DNA of 44,732 nt, from NCBI GenBank assembly GCA_964585305.1, contig CAZPDM010000028.1, positions 1-44,732 on the forward strand, read 5' to 3'. The position numbers were made by a program, and so were the translations under genes. The notes under the pieces were generated by a model. It was given only the letters and a program-made list of their open reading frames with translations, searched no databases and was not told the origin of the DNA. The stretch is from CAZPDM01 sp964585305 (GTDB lineage: Bacteria > Planctomycetota > Uabimicrobiia > Uabimicrobiales > JABWCH01). Each line of letters opens with the position of its first letter. The first letter of the stretch is position 1. This document shows, one piece after another, positions 8,580-17,862 of the stretch.

Positions 8580-10484
8580 ATGAAGCAATTTATTTTCGCA
8601 ATACTTTTATTATCTGTTCTACCTCTTATGGCACAAAATTTTAGCGACTTTCTGCCAGAATCAACTCCTATGGTAATAAGCCTTCGCTCTATTTCTAATC
8701 TTCTTGCCAAGTTTGACGTAGAAAAACATGGCAAAATTATTATTCCTCTCAAACATGAATCTTCTCGCAATATGTTTGATGTTACCAATCCTGAAGAATA
8801 TCTGAAAAAAGGTCTTGTTCCAAACAAACCAATTGGCTTTGCTTTTTTAGATCAATCCATGAAAACAATGGCTTTCTTCTTTTCTATTCAAGATGGCCCA
8901 GAATTCCGTAATTTTTTCAAAAGCAAAGTAAAAAATTTCACTACCAAACCTTGCCCAGTAGGTGGGGAATTTATTATTCAAGGTAATGAAAATGCTACAT
9001 TTGCTGTCCACTATATCAAAGATAATAATTGGTTTGTTATTATCAGCTCAGATTACATGGCACGCTTTGAAGGCAAATTGGTAAAAATTGCAACAGAAGT
9101 CTTCTCTGCTGAAAAAAAACTTGCCAATTATAAACCATTTCAAGAATGTCAAAGCAAATTAGATGGAAACTTCTTCATGTATATGGATTATGCTGCTGTT
9201 ACACAAAAATCCATGGAACAAAGTTTAGAAGTACTACCAGAAGAACAAAAAAAGATCATCAAAAATCTTCAACAAATTAGTGAAGAATTTACCTGTATTG
9301 GCTTTGATGCAAACTGGGACAAAAAAGTAGTAACATTCTCTTATTTCATTGGTTTTAAAGAAGGATCTAAATTACTTGATGTTTATAAATCCAATGGAAC
9401 TTGCCAAGCCATGCTTGAAAAAATGAAACCAGATCCTTTATTGTGCATGGTTAGTGTTGGCGATTGGGAAAAAGCTTGGGATTTCAACAAAGGGTATATT
9501 GATACATTGTTAAAACTTCTCCCTATTCCAGAAAATATGCAAAGTTTGGATTCCTTATTCAAATCATTAGAAATGGTTTTAAAAGAAAACTTTAAAATTT
9601 CTATTAACGTAGAAAAAGATGTTATAAAAAATATTGAAGGTAGCAGCATTCTTGCTATTTATGATCTTCCTAAAGATTTAGGTTTAGATTTTGATCTTGT
9701 TTTAGGAATGAAGCTGAAAAAGCCAGAAGTAATGAAAACAATTTTAGACGATCTTATGGCTGTAGTGACAGAAAAATTTGCAGAAGTTCCTTTAGCTGCT
9801 AATCGAACTGAAAATAATGTAGTTTATTCTGTAGATGCTGCCAAAGTTAATCCAGGATTAGCAATTTCTCCATCTCTTTCAATCGTTGATGATTATTTAT
9901 TATTTACTAGCAAAAAAGCTGTCATTGATAATATTATCAACAAAAAAGGTAATTTGCTTGAAGGAATAAAGAATCCTATTATTGCTCAAGGAATGAAAGA
10001 TGGAATTCCTAATGTAGGTTTCATTAAAGTTGGCAAGATCATGCAACAACTTGCTCCTTTTATTCCTTCTGAAGAATTTCAAAATGCTCTTTTATTCACT
10101 AATCACTTACTTGAAATTCGCTGGGTAACTCTTGTTGGCAAAAATGGTTTATCTGGGCAATTCCAATTAGAAGCAGATGGTGATATATTAGAACAAATTA
10201 TTATTGAAGTTGATAATTTGGAAAAGAAACTACAAGAAAAATATGAAAGAGAAGAACAAGAACGTCAAGCTTTAGAAGAACAAGAACGAAAAGAACGAGA
10301 AAATTCTGAATCACAAGAAGAATCTTCCGAACCAGCAGAAAACTATCAAGAAGAAAGTTCCGAAAATACATCTGAAGAAGAACCTGCTAAAACAACCTGT
10401 GATTGTGATGATTGCACACAAGAAGGTTGTCCTTGCCACGGTAACTGCAATGATGACTGCAATTGCAATTGTGATGAAGAATAA
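8580..10484 (+). CDS. Secreted DUF3352-like 'FLP' paralog 2 with acidic coiled tail and Cys-rich end
   Basis: This 634-residue protein has a signal peptide (MKQFIFAILLLSVLPLMAQ) and then NFSDFLPESTPMVISLRSIS, the same opening as the preceding gene. GAAAGG precedes the ATG. The body (about 20-535) is collinear with the paralog at 6768. Two extra parts follow: a Glu/Arg/Ser-rich helical or disordered linker (about 540-605), then a terminal 30 residues with nine cysteines among Asp/Asn/Glu (for example CDCDDC, GCPCHGNC, CNCNCDEE). That end could bind metals or form disulfides outside the cytoplasm, but it matches no family I know. A strong hairpin follows the stop. Its role is unknown. Confidence 0.75.
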   Translation: MKQFIFAILLLSVLPLMAQNFSDFLPESTPMVISLRSISNLLAKFDVEKHGKIIIPLKHESSRNMFDVTNPEEYLKKGLVPNKPIGFAFLDQSMKTMAFFFSIQDGPEFRNFFKSKVKNFTTKPCPVGGEFIIQGNENATFAVHYIKDNNWFVIISSDYMARFEGKLVKIATEVFSAEKKLANYKPFQECQSKLDGNFFMYMDYAAVTQKSMEQSLEVLPEEQKKIIKNLQQISEEFTCIGFDANWDKKVVTFSYFIGFKEGSKLLDVYKSNGTCQAMLEKMKPDPLLCMVSVGDWEKAWDFNKGYIDTLLKLLPIPENMQSLDSLFKSLEMVLKENFKISINVEKDVIKNIEGSSILAIYDLPKDLGLDFDLVLGMKLKKPEVMKTILDDLMAVVTEKFAEVPLAANRTENNVVYSVDAAKVNPGLAISPSLSIVDDYLLFTSKKAVIDNIINKKGNLLEGIKNPIIAQGMKDGIPNVGFIKVGKIMQQLAPFIPSEEFQNALLFTNHLLEIRWVTLVGKNGLSGQFQLEADGDILEQIIIEVDNLEKKLQEKYEREEQERQALEEQERKERENSESQEESSEPAENYQEESSENTSEEEPAKTTCDCDDCTQEGCPCHGNCNDDCNCNCDEE

Positions 10485-10506
10485 CTAAAAAAGTTTTCTA
10501 ATAAGC

Positions 10507-10534
10507 AATGCCCACGTTGAACAACGTGGGCATT
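10507..10534. terminator. Strong intergenic hairpin (terminator-like, no U-tract)
   Basis: A perfect 12-bp stem AATGCCCACGTT/AACGTGGGCATT with loop GAAC lies 22 bases after the preceding stop. No T-run follows, so it may act as an mRNA stabiliser or a weak terminator rather than a classical one. Confidence 0.5.
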
Positions 10535-10625
10535 ACTATATTGAAAAAGTTTTTAGAAGCATTCGAAAATTTTCTATGAAGATGGGCATATTTTTTTTAT
10601 CATAAAAAATAGGAGTAAATTTAAT

Positions 10626-12809
10626 ATGGAGTTTCATGAATTTTTAGAAAAAGAACAAGATTCAATTTTAACAAGAATTCTATTATCTGCGCGTTTATTA
10701 GAACCCGCTACATTACGACAAGCTATAATTGAAAAAAATCAAACACAGGAAAATTTCCCATTAGCACAATTTTTAATTCGCCAACGTTACCTAAAGATGA
10801 GCGATTATAGTAAAATTATGGTAGAAGTACGTAAAGAAGCCGAGAAAATTTATCAAGAACAAGGAGGAAAAATTGTTGAAGAAGAAACTATGCGTTATCA
10901 TACTTCTTCTCAAAATAATACGAACTCTTCTTCTGAACAACTTCAAGAAATATCCTTAGCAAATATTTCCAAAGCTCCAGCTAATAAAAAAAATGTTTTG
11001 GGGACTTCTAATGCAAAGAAAAATATTACAGAAACACAATCTACAGGAGCTACTCAAACTACAAATAGAAAGACTAATCCACCGACAATCAAAAAAAGTG
11101 TTTCAGCTTCTACAACTACAGTCACCAAAGCTGAATCTGTACCAGTTTCTTCAAATAATTTTGCTACCCAAGAAGAAAATCAGGAGAATATTCAAAGTGC
11201 AGGATTACAATTAAAAGATTTACAATCAAATCATCCCGTACAAGGTGCACGTTTAGGAGCTTATGAAATTCTTGAAGAAATTGCGCGTGGTGGAATGGGA
11301 ATAGTCTATCGTGCTCGTCAAATTTATATGAATCGAATTGTTGCCTTAAAAGTTTTGCTTGCAGGAGGATCCGCTAAAGAAAGCGAAATTAAAAGGTTTC
11401 GCCAAGAAGCAGAATCTGCTGGAAGTTTGCAACATCCTAATATAGTTTCTATTTATGAAGTAGGCGAACAAAATGGAATTCATTATTTTACTATGGATTT
11501 TGTAGAAGGCGATACTCTCCAAATTTTAATGAAAAAGCGGGGAACACGTATAAAAAATTTTGTTAAAATTTTAATTAAAGTTGCAGATGCCTTGGAACAT
11601 GCCCATCAACATAATGTTATTCATCGAGACATCAAACCAGCCAATATTATTGTTTCCGAAGAAGGTGAACCTAAACTTATGGATTTCGGGTTAGCCAAAA
11701 AACAAGATGTTGGGGAAGCTCTTACGGAAAAAGGATCAACATTAGGAACACCATATTATATGGCTCCTGAGCAAATTATGAATAAAGAAACCGATTGCCG
11801 AGCAGATATTTATTCTATGGGAGTTATTTTATATGAAATTTTAGCACATAGATTGCCTTTTAGTGCAACAACTTTAGCAGAGTTATATCATAAAGTAATG
11901 GATGAAGACCCAATATTTCCTAATAAATTTAATCGTAAAGTAGATGATAATATCATGGCAATTTGCTTAAAGGCCATGTCTAAAAAACCGGAAAATCGTT
12001 ATAATAGTGCGAAAGAATTATGTGAAGATCTAGAAAGATATTTAAACGATGAACCGGTAGAAGCTCAGCTTCCCAATATGATTCATATCTTTTCTAATAA
12101 AATAAAAAAAATGGGTGCTAAAGCATGGATTACTTTTGGCTTAATATTTTTATTACTATCTTCTGGTATTATAGTTTTACTTCAATATTGGATTGCAAAC
12201 CCTCAAATACAAAAGAAAATCGAATTAGATGCATTAATTTTAGAAGGAAATGGATTACTTAAGGAAAAAAAATGGCCGCAAGCATTAGCAAAATTTAAAG
12301 AAGCCTTACAAAGAAATGCAAAATGTAAAGAAGCCTATCTTGGATGTGGTGATGCTAACTTGCAAAGTAAAAAAATTCAAGAAGCTATCTTACAATATAA
12401 TGAAGCTATACGTATTGATGATAAAATGCTAGATGCATATCTAGGTCGTGGAAAAGCTTTTCAAGAACAAAAAGAATGGGATAAAGCAATAAAAGATTTA
12501 AATTGGATTGTCCAAAATTCTACAAAAGATTTACAGTCTAATTTCAAACTTCTTGAAACTTACTATACACTGGGTCAAGTTTATGAACAAAAGAAAATTG
12601 GGGACTCTATTAACAAAGCATTTGAATCGTATCAAAAAGGGGAAGAAATAAAAAAATATATCTTGATGGAAGCAGAAAAATATATCAAAAGTTTTCAATT
12701 TAACCAAGCTTTAGAATGCTATACTGCTATATTAAAAGTAATACCTAATGATAATGCGGCTTTAAATGGTTGGCAAAAAACAAAAAGTTTTATTTCAGAA
12801 CAAAAATAA
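10626..12809 (+). CDS. Membrane Ser/Thr protein kinase with C-terminal TPR domain
   Basis: This 727-residue protein carries a complete Hanks-type kinase domain at about 213-475: glycine loop GGMG (222-225), ATP-binding Lys242 (VALKV), HRDIKPANI (HRD 333-335), DFG (353-355) and MAPEQ. Residues 1-75 form a helical head (ILLSARLLEPATLRQAI) resembling the small N-terminal domain of GspE/PilB-type proteins. Residues 80-210 are a Ser/Thr/Asn-rich disordered linker. One TM helix (about 501-522) follows a Lys-rich stretch, so the kinase should be cytoplasmic and the tail outside. The tail (about 535-725) has TPR repeats (ALAKFKEALQRNAKCKEAYL and similar). AGGAG precedes the ATG. It sits in the middle of four exported paralogs, which makes them candidate partners for the outward-facing TPR region; that link is inference. 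Confidence 0.93.
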   Translation: MEFHEFLEKEQDSILTRILLSARLLEPATLRQAIIEKNQTQENFPLAQFLIRQRYLKMSDYSKIMVEVRKEAEKIYQEQGGKIVEEETMRYHTSSQNNTNSSSEQLQEISLANISKAPANKKNVLGTSNAKKNITETQSTGATQTTNRKTNPPTIKKSVSASTTTVTKAESVPVSSNNFATQEENQENIQSAGLQLKDLQSNHPVQGARLGAYEILEEIARGGMGIVYRARQIYMNRIVALKVLLAGGSAKESEIKRFRQEAESAGSLQHPNIVSIYEVGEQNGIHYFTMDFVEGDTLQILMKKRGTRIKNFVKILIKVADALEHAHQHNVIHRDIKPANIIVSEEGEPKLMDFGLAKKQDVGEALTEKGSTLGTPYYMAPEQIMNKETDCRADIYSMGVILYEILAHRLPFSATTLAELYHKVMDEDPIFPNKFNRKVDDNIMAICLKAMSKKPENRYNSAKELCEDLERYLNDEPVEAQLPNMIHIFSNKIKKMGAKAWITFGLIFLLLSSGIIVLLQYWIANPQIQKKIELDALILEGNGLLKEKKWPQALAKFKEALQRNAKCKEAYLGCGDANLQSKKIQEAILQYNEAIRIDDKMLDAYLGRGKAFQEQKEWDKAIKDLNWIVQNSTKDLQSNFKLLETYYTLGQVYEQKKIGDSINKAFESYQKGEEIKKYILMEAEKYIKSFQFNQALECYTAILKVIPNDNAALNGWQKTKSFISEQK

Positions 12810-13101
12810 AAAAACATTTTTTTTAAAAAATAGCACTAAAAAGAAAAAATTTAGAAAATTTTATAATACTAAAGGCATACTTTTTATCATAAATGGCTTG
12901 AGTTTCTCAAGGTTATTATTAGGAGTGTTTCCATCGCTACCTGAAGGGATAGTGATTTATCGTACTTTTTTTAAGATTCTTAGATTTCTTACTTGATTTA
13001 TACCTATTTTTTTGCAAAAATAAACCAAGTTAGCTAAATTACTAAAGAAAAGAAATTTGGAACGTGACATAGTATTTTCGTCACATAATGAGGAGAAAAA
13101 A

Positions 13102-15471
13102 ATGAATCGACAGGCATGGAAGATTTTTTTTATAGCTCTAATAATACTAGGAATAGTTGGTTGCGGTAAAAGCGATGTTGATTCTGTTTCTATAGGACCT
13201 GAAACTGGTATTGCTCAACTATTACCTTCTGATACTGTATTATTGCTCAATGTTCCAAATGTAAATAACAATGCTTTTTCTGTAACTCAATTAGGAAAAC
13301 TTGTACAGGAACCAGAATTACAATCTATAGTTGCCCCATTTAAAGAAATGTTTTTACAATATTTGCCTATGGCAGAATCTATGTTTGAACAAACAACAGG
13401 AAAAAAATTTCAGGAATTAGAAAAACTACTTAAGGGAGAAATTGCATTATCGTTGGTTTCTTTACCAGGTCCTACTAATCCTAATCCTCAAGCAATTTTA
13501 GCAATTGGAATCGAGCCTGTGCTAGGAAATGAACTTTTGCAAAAACTTTTAGGTAATTTCAATCAAATTCCTGGTGTGATTGAAGAAAAAACTATTGCAA
13601 AAAAGAAATTTTTCCAATTTAACCCTATGAAAATGCGAATGTTTTTTCCTCCAGTTTTTTTAGGAATTAGTGAGGAAACTTTTTTTCTTACAAATTCTCA
13701 AGAATTGTTGGAAAAAATGTTTAATGATAAAGAAGCAAAACTTGCAAAAAATACTAATTTTACAGAGTTACTCAAAAATACAAAAGGTCAATCGGAAGTT
13801 TCCTTCCATATTTATCTAAATCTTGATACTGTATGGAATAGTGGATTAGTCCCTCCTCAAGTTTTAGGAATAGCCAAAATTATTGGTATTGGGGATTGGA
13901 AAAGTTTAGCATCTTCTTATGGTTATCAAAATACTAAATTCCGTCAATCTATTGCACTATATTGCCCTGGCGAAAAACGTGGCCTAACTAAACTATTACA
14001 AGGGGAGCCTTGTTCATCTAAATTAAGTAAATTTGTTCCTAAAGATGCTATTTCTTATACAGAATGCGGTTGGGATATTGCCCAAGGAGTACAAGAAATA
14101 TTATCTTTAAGTAAACAATTTGTACCGCCGGATATGTTTGTGATGATGGATCAATCAATTAAGCTAACTTTCCTTGTGAATATTCTTAAATACCAGGATA
14201 AAGAATTTGCAACATTTACACGTAGTCCTAAACATGGTAGCTTTTTTAATGACCATATTATGCTATTCTCTGTATTAGATCAAGCTAAGTTACAACAAAG
14301 TCTTGTTGAATTTTATAGTTCTTGGGGCTTTGAACTTAAGAAAATTTCATACAAAAATTCAGAAATTTATTATTGGCAAAATAAAATTGGTGATGGAAAG
14401 AGAATTTTAAATATAGAACGCAATCCAGATCTTCAACTTTTAGGGTTACTTAATCCTTACCGCTCTTATATGCTTATCGATAATCAAACAATTGCTTATA
14501 GTAATCAAGTTCATAGCTTAAAAAATTATGCAGACTTTTTAGCTGAAAAAGGAAACAATTTAGCTGAAACGTTAGCACCAATTTTAAAAAAAGTTGGGCC
14601 ACATAGTTCTTTAAGTTGGAGTTCTAAACAAGCTGGAAACTATGCAGCAGGTTATCGTAATACTCTTGGAGTTCTCCAATCTTTAGAAGGTGTTATTCGA
14701 GATCTAGGATTTCCTCTTGAAATTGCTAAACTTCCACAAGCTCATATAATTGAAAAATACTGGATGCCTGGAATTTCTGTTGGCGAAAGCGATTCACAAA
14801 AATTAGCTTTTACAAATTATACCACCGGAATCCCAGATTTTGCAGGAGCAGATGTTCCAAGTTTAATGAGCGGCGGAGCAATGGTTTTTGTTATACCTGT
14901 TGTTGCAGCTATTGCAGTACCAGGATTACTTCAAGCAAGAACTAAAGCGAATGAAAAAAGTGCTATTGCAGCATTAAAGTCGCTTGCAACTGCGCAAACA
15001 ATGTTTCAATATTCGGCAGCGGTAGATCAGGATGATGATGGGACAGGAGAATTTGGTTTTATCCAAGAACTAGCTGGCGTTGTTAACTTAAGAGGAAAAT
15101 CCGCCCCAGTAGATACATCTTATATTTCTAAAGAATTAGGATTTAGTGCTTCTAATAATTATGGTATTGCTATTAAAAATGGATATTGTTTTTTATGCTA
15201 TTTACCATCAAGTGAAACATCTTGGATCAACGAAGCAGTGCCTCTTATTACAATAAATTCTAAACATGCGATCAATGCACAAGAAAACAAATATATAATT
15301 TATGCTTGGCCACAAAATTATGGAAGTAGTGGAACAAGGGCTTTCTCAGTAACAGAAAGCGGAGAAATTTATTCTTGTGCAAACTATTCTAAATTTTCTG
15401 GAAACGATAATATACCAGAAGCAGAGTCTATTTTAAATTCTGGTAACGAATATTGGCAACCTATGTATTAA
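13102..15471 (+). CDS. Lipoprotein, DUF3352-like 'LLP' paralog 3 with C-terminal pilin-like module
   Basis: The product has about 789 residues. The ATG at 13102 is chosen because GAGGAG lies 6 bases upstream and because it gives a proper lipoprotein signal (FFIALIILGIVGC, acceptor Cys near residue 21); an upstream TTG would add an unlikely hydrophilic extension. After the Cys comes TGIAQLLPSDTVLLLNVPNV, the typical DUF3352-like opening. Residues about 590-640 contain a hydrophobic helix and pilin-like sequence (AAIAVPGLLQARTKANEKSA), without a prepilin leader. The rest resembles the globular part of planctomycete/acidobacterial pilin-like proteins, ending with YAWPQNYGSSGTRAFSV. It would be tethered by a lipid at one end with an internal hydrophobic helix. 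The 292 bases before it are A+T-rich, with only a small CTTGAG/CTCAAG hairpin near 12897. Function unknown. Confidence 0.75.
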   Translation: MNRQAWKIFFIALIILGIVGCGKSDVDSVSIGPETGIAQLLPSDTVLLLNVPNVNNNAFSVTQLGKLVQEPELQSIVAPFKEMFLQYLPMAESMFEQTTGKKFQELEKLLKGEIALSLVSLPGPTNPNPQAILAIGIEPVLGNELLQKLLGNFNQIPGVIEEKTIAKKKFFQFNPMKMRMFFPPVFLGISEETFFLTNSQELLEKMFNDKEAKLAKNTNFTELLKNTKGQSEVSFHIYLNLDTVWNSGLVPPQVLGIAKIIGIGDWKSLASSYGYQNTKFRQSIALYCPGEKRGLTKLLQGEPCSSKLSKFVPKDAISYTECGWDIAQGVQEILSLSKQFVPPDMFVMMDQSIKLTFLVNILKYQDKEFATFTRSPKHGSFFNDHIMLFSVLDQAKLQQSLVEFYSSWGFELKKISYKNSEIYYWQNKIGDGKRILNIERNPDLQLLGLLNPYRSYMLIDNQTIAYSNQVHSLKNYADFLAEKGNNLAETLAPILKKVGPHSSLSWSSKQAGNYAAGYRNTLGVLQSLEGVIRDLGFPLEIAKLPQAHIIEKYWMPGISVGESDSQKLAFTNYTTGIPDFAGADVPSLMSGGAMVFVIPVVAAIAVPGLLQARTKANEKSAIAALKSLATAQTMFQYSAAVDQDDDGTGEFGFIQELAGVVNLRGKSAPVDTSYISKELGFSASNNYGIAIKNGYCFLCYLPSSETSWINEAVPLITINSKHAINAQENKYIIYAWPQNYGSSGTRAFSVTESGEIYSCANYSKFSGNDNIPEAESILNSGNEYWQPMY

Positions 15472-15527
15472 AGATTATCTAATAAGATTATCAACGATAA
15501 CAAAGGCTGCAAAACAACCCCAAAATT

Positions 15528-15554
15528 TCCTGCGTTTCATCAAGAAACGCAGGA
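15528..15554. other. Inverted repeat upstream of the next ribosome site
   Basis: TCCTGCGTTT and AAACGCAGGA form a 10-bp stem with a 7-base loop, ending 12 bases before the CAGGAGG ribosome site of the next gene. No T-run follows. It may be a partial terminator or an mRNA processing or regulatory hairpin. Confidence 0.45.
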
Positions 15555-15580
15555 GCAAAACTTGCCAGGAGGATTTTTGT

Positions 15581-17719
15581 ATGAGAAATTACACGATAAT
15601 ACTTTGGATAATGATTCTTATACTTGGCTTTGTTCAAGCTCAAATGGAACAATTTCTTCCTGAACAAACCATTGCAACTTTTTATTTCTGTGGTGTAAAA
15701 AATTGGCAACAATCTCAAGATCCAGCTTGGAATCATCCTGAACTCCAAGATTGCTTAAATATGTTTGAAGAAATTATACAAAGCATATCAAAACGTTTAC
15801 CAATATCTGAAACTCAACGTGAAGAAATAAAAGAAATTTTTCCAATTTTTGATAGCGAATTTTGTATTGCGGCTTTCTTTACAGAATCAAAAGAATTAGT
15901 TCCTGTTTTATTGATCAATCCTGGAAAGCTCGCAGCAGAAAAAATTCCAGTTTACTTAAATAAATATTTACGAGCAAAAAGTAAAAAGATAAAAATAAAA
16001 AATATCGAAATCGAACAGTTTCAAGTGGGTCCAAATTCCATCTTTACAGCCATAGAGCAAGATAGATATGTTATAGCTTTAACTCAAGCAGGCTTAGAAA
16101 AATATCTCAGTCGCGATCCTAAGAAATCATTAGCAAATAGTACACACTTTCAAACAATTCGAAATATGCTTGGCGAAACAAAAGGTACAACTGCTTTATT
16201 AGGTTATGTAAACACTGAAATGGTTTTTAGCTTTCTACAAGATTTAGGTAAAAAAATAGATGATCCTAAAATGCAGTTTGGACTTAGCAAATTAGATGTG
16301 CTTGGTTTAAAAACATGGAAAGGTTTGATTTTCAATCAAACTCGTGGAAAAACATCTTGCAATAATTTAATAGTTTGGAATGATGGAACACCAACAGGTC
16401 TTTTTGAATTATTCAATTTCTCTGGGGGCAATCCCAAACCTTTAATGCAACATATTCCTTGCCAAGTTTCTCAAATGGTCTATATCAATTTAGATATGCT
16501 AAAATTTTGGAAACAAATTTTAGAAATTGCGAAAAATATTGAACCAAAAATTTATGAAGAATTGATGGGACAATTGCTCAAGATGGAAAAAGAAATTGGC
16601 TGGAAACTAGAACAACAAATTCTAAAACCATTATCTGGCGAAATATTATCAGTTACTTTTGATAAAGAATTATCTGGAATAACATTGCATTTGCTCAAAC
16701 TAAGAGATACTAAGCAATTTTCAGGAACCCTTACAAGATTGCAAGAATTGGCTAAACTGGAACGAAAAGAAATTGAATATCGTGGGGAAAAGATTTATTA
16801 TATCGTTATTCCCCAAGGAGATATTCAAAATTTAATAGGCGGAGAATATAAACCTGGTATCCCTGGTCTTATACAATACCAATTAAATACATATTTGCAA
16901 TTTAATCCTTGTTTTATTGTTAAAGATGATGTTCTTATTGTTTCCAACCTTGTACAAAATTTAAAAGATTATCTTGACTATAAAGCAAATCATAAATCGA
17001 CTGAATTACCTTTTGCTTTAAATACAGAAACACCTTTTGTTTTATGGGATAATAGTAGCGTAGGAACATTATATTGGTACAATACACTTTTACCAATACT
17101 TTCTTGGTTAGAAAGCCCTATGCGAGAAGTTGGCATTCCATGGGATAATTCAAGACTACCTTCTGCAGAAGCTATAAAAGCCTTAACAGGATCAAGCCAA
17201 ACTGTATGGGAACATTTTGATAAAGGTATTAGGATTACTTCGGAAAGTCGTTTACAATTTGTTTCTCCAATTGCTATAGTTGGAACTACTGGTGTTTTAG
17301 CTGCTCTCACACTTCCGGCTTTAGCTGCTGTACAAGAAAAAGCCAAAATTTCTTCAAGCCAAGCCAGACTTACTCAAATTGGTCAAGCTCTCTTAATGTA
17401 TAAAATGGATCATGGTAAATATCCTCCCTATAAAAATCCTGATTTTTTTGTTGAACTTTATAAGAAAAAAGTACTTGAAAAAAATTCTTTGGTTTTATTC
17501 CGTGAGCCAGCTAGCGATGCGGATTTTGCAGCTAATAAACCAACAGTAACCGATTATGAAGTTCGTACAAAACCACCTAAAAGCATGACACAAAATACAA
17601 GTGTTACAATATTAGCTTGGACTAAAAAAGGCATTCATGCTGAAGGAAGAGTTGTTTTATTTTTAGATGGACATGTCGAATTTGTCAAGGAAGAAGATTT
17701 CTTAAAATTTAAAGAATAA
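15581..17719 (+). CDS. Secreted DUF3352-like 'FLP' paralog 4 with C-terminal pilin/DUF1559-like module
   Basis: The product has 712 residues. A signal peptide (LWIMILILGFVQAQ) is followed by MEQFLPEQTIATFYFCGVKN, matching the openings of the other three paralogs. The CAGGAGG ribosome site fixes the ATG. Near residue 565 an internal hydrophobic helix (VGTTGVLAALTLPALAAVQE) leads into a pilin-like helix (SSSQARLTQIGQALLMYK) and a short globular end with HGKYPPYKN and, at the very end, VVLFLDGHVEFVKEEDF. This last motif is typical of planctomycete pseudopilin-like (DUF1559-type) proteins. As in the preceding gene, the usual prepilin leader is missing because the module is fused inside a longer protein. 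It is followed by two hairpins and a kinase gene. Confidence 0.75.
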   Translation: MRNYTIILWIMILILGFVQAQMEQFLPEQTIATFYFCGVKNWQQSQDPAWNHPELQDCLNMFEEIIQSISKRLPISETQREEIKEIFPIFDSEFCIAAFFTESKELVPVLLINPGKLAAEKIPVYLNKYLRAKSKKIKIKNIEIEQFQVGPNSIFTAIEQDRYVIALTQAGLEKYLSRDPKKSLANSTHFQTIRNMLGETKGTTALLGYVNTEMVFSFLQDLGKKIDDPKMQFGLSKLDVLGLKTWKGLIFNQTRGKTSCNNLIVWNDGTPTGLFELFNFSGGNPKPLMQHIPCQVSQMVYINLDMLKFWKQILEIAKNIEPKIYEELMGQLLKMEKEIGWKLEQQILKPLSGEILSVTFDKELSGITLHLLKLRDTKQFSGTLTRLQELAKLERKEIEYRGEKIYYIVIPQGDIQNLIGGEYKPGIPGLIQYQLNTYLQFNPCFIVKDDVLIVSNLVQNLKDYLDYKANHKSTELPFALNTETPFVLWDNSSVGTLYWYNTLLPILSWLESPMREVGIPWDNSRLPSAEAIKALTGSSQTVWEHFDKGIRITSESRLQFVSPIAIVGTTGVLAALTLPALAAVQEKAKISSSQARLTQIGQALLMYKMDHGKYPPYKNPDFFVELYKKKVLEKNSLVLFREPASDADFAANKPTVTDYEVRTKPPKSMTQNTSVTILAWTKKGIHAEGRVVLFLDGHVEFVKEEDFLKFKE

Positions 17720-17747
17720 TACAAAGTCAAAATTATTGTCTAAAGAA

Positions 17748-17779
17748 AAGACCTGGGAAATTCGAGTTTCCTAGGTCTT
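17748..17779. terminator. Intergenic hairpin (terminator-like)
   Basis: AAGACCTGGGAAA pairs with TTTCCTAGGTCTT across a 6-base loop (13 bp, one G-U). No clear T-run follows; it lies 29 bases after the preceding stop. Confidence 0.5.
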
Positions 17780-17802
17780 CATCCTCGCGATAATCAAGAC
17801 AG

Positions 17803-17841
17803 AATGGCTATCTTTAATTTAATAGCCATTTCCTTTTTAGC
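17803..17841 (+). terminator. Second hairpin with T-rich tail
   Basis: AATGGCTAT/ATAGCCATT form a 9-bp stem followed by TTTCCTTTTT. It lies directly before the kinase gene at 17863, so it either ends upstream transcription or attenuates entry into the kinase gene. Confidence 0.5.
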
Positions 17842-17862
17842 CATCTTGAAGAGAGGCAATTC

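Noticed and set aside
12766..12996. Plus-strand 76-codon frame after the TPR kinase
   Set aside because: It overlaps the end of the kinase gene in another frame, is poly-Lys/Phe at first, and has no ribosome site.
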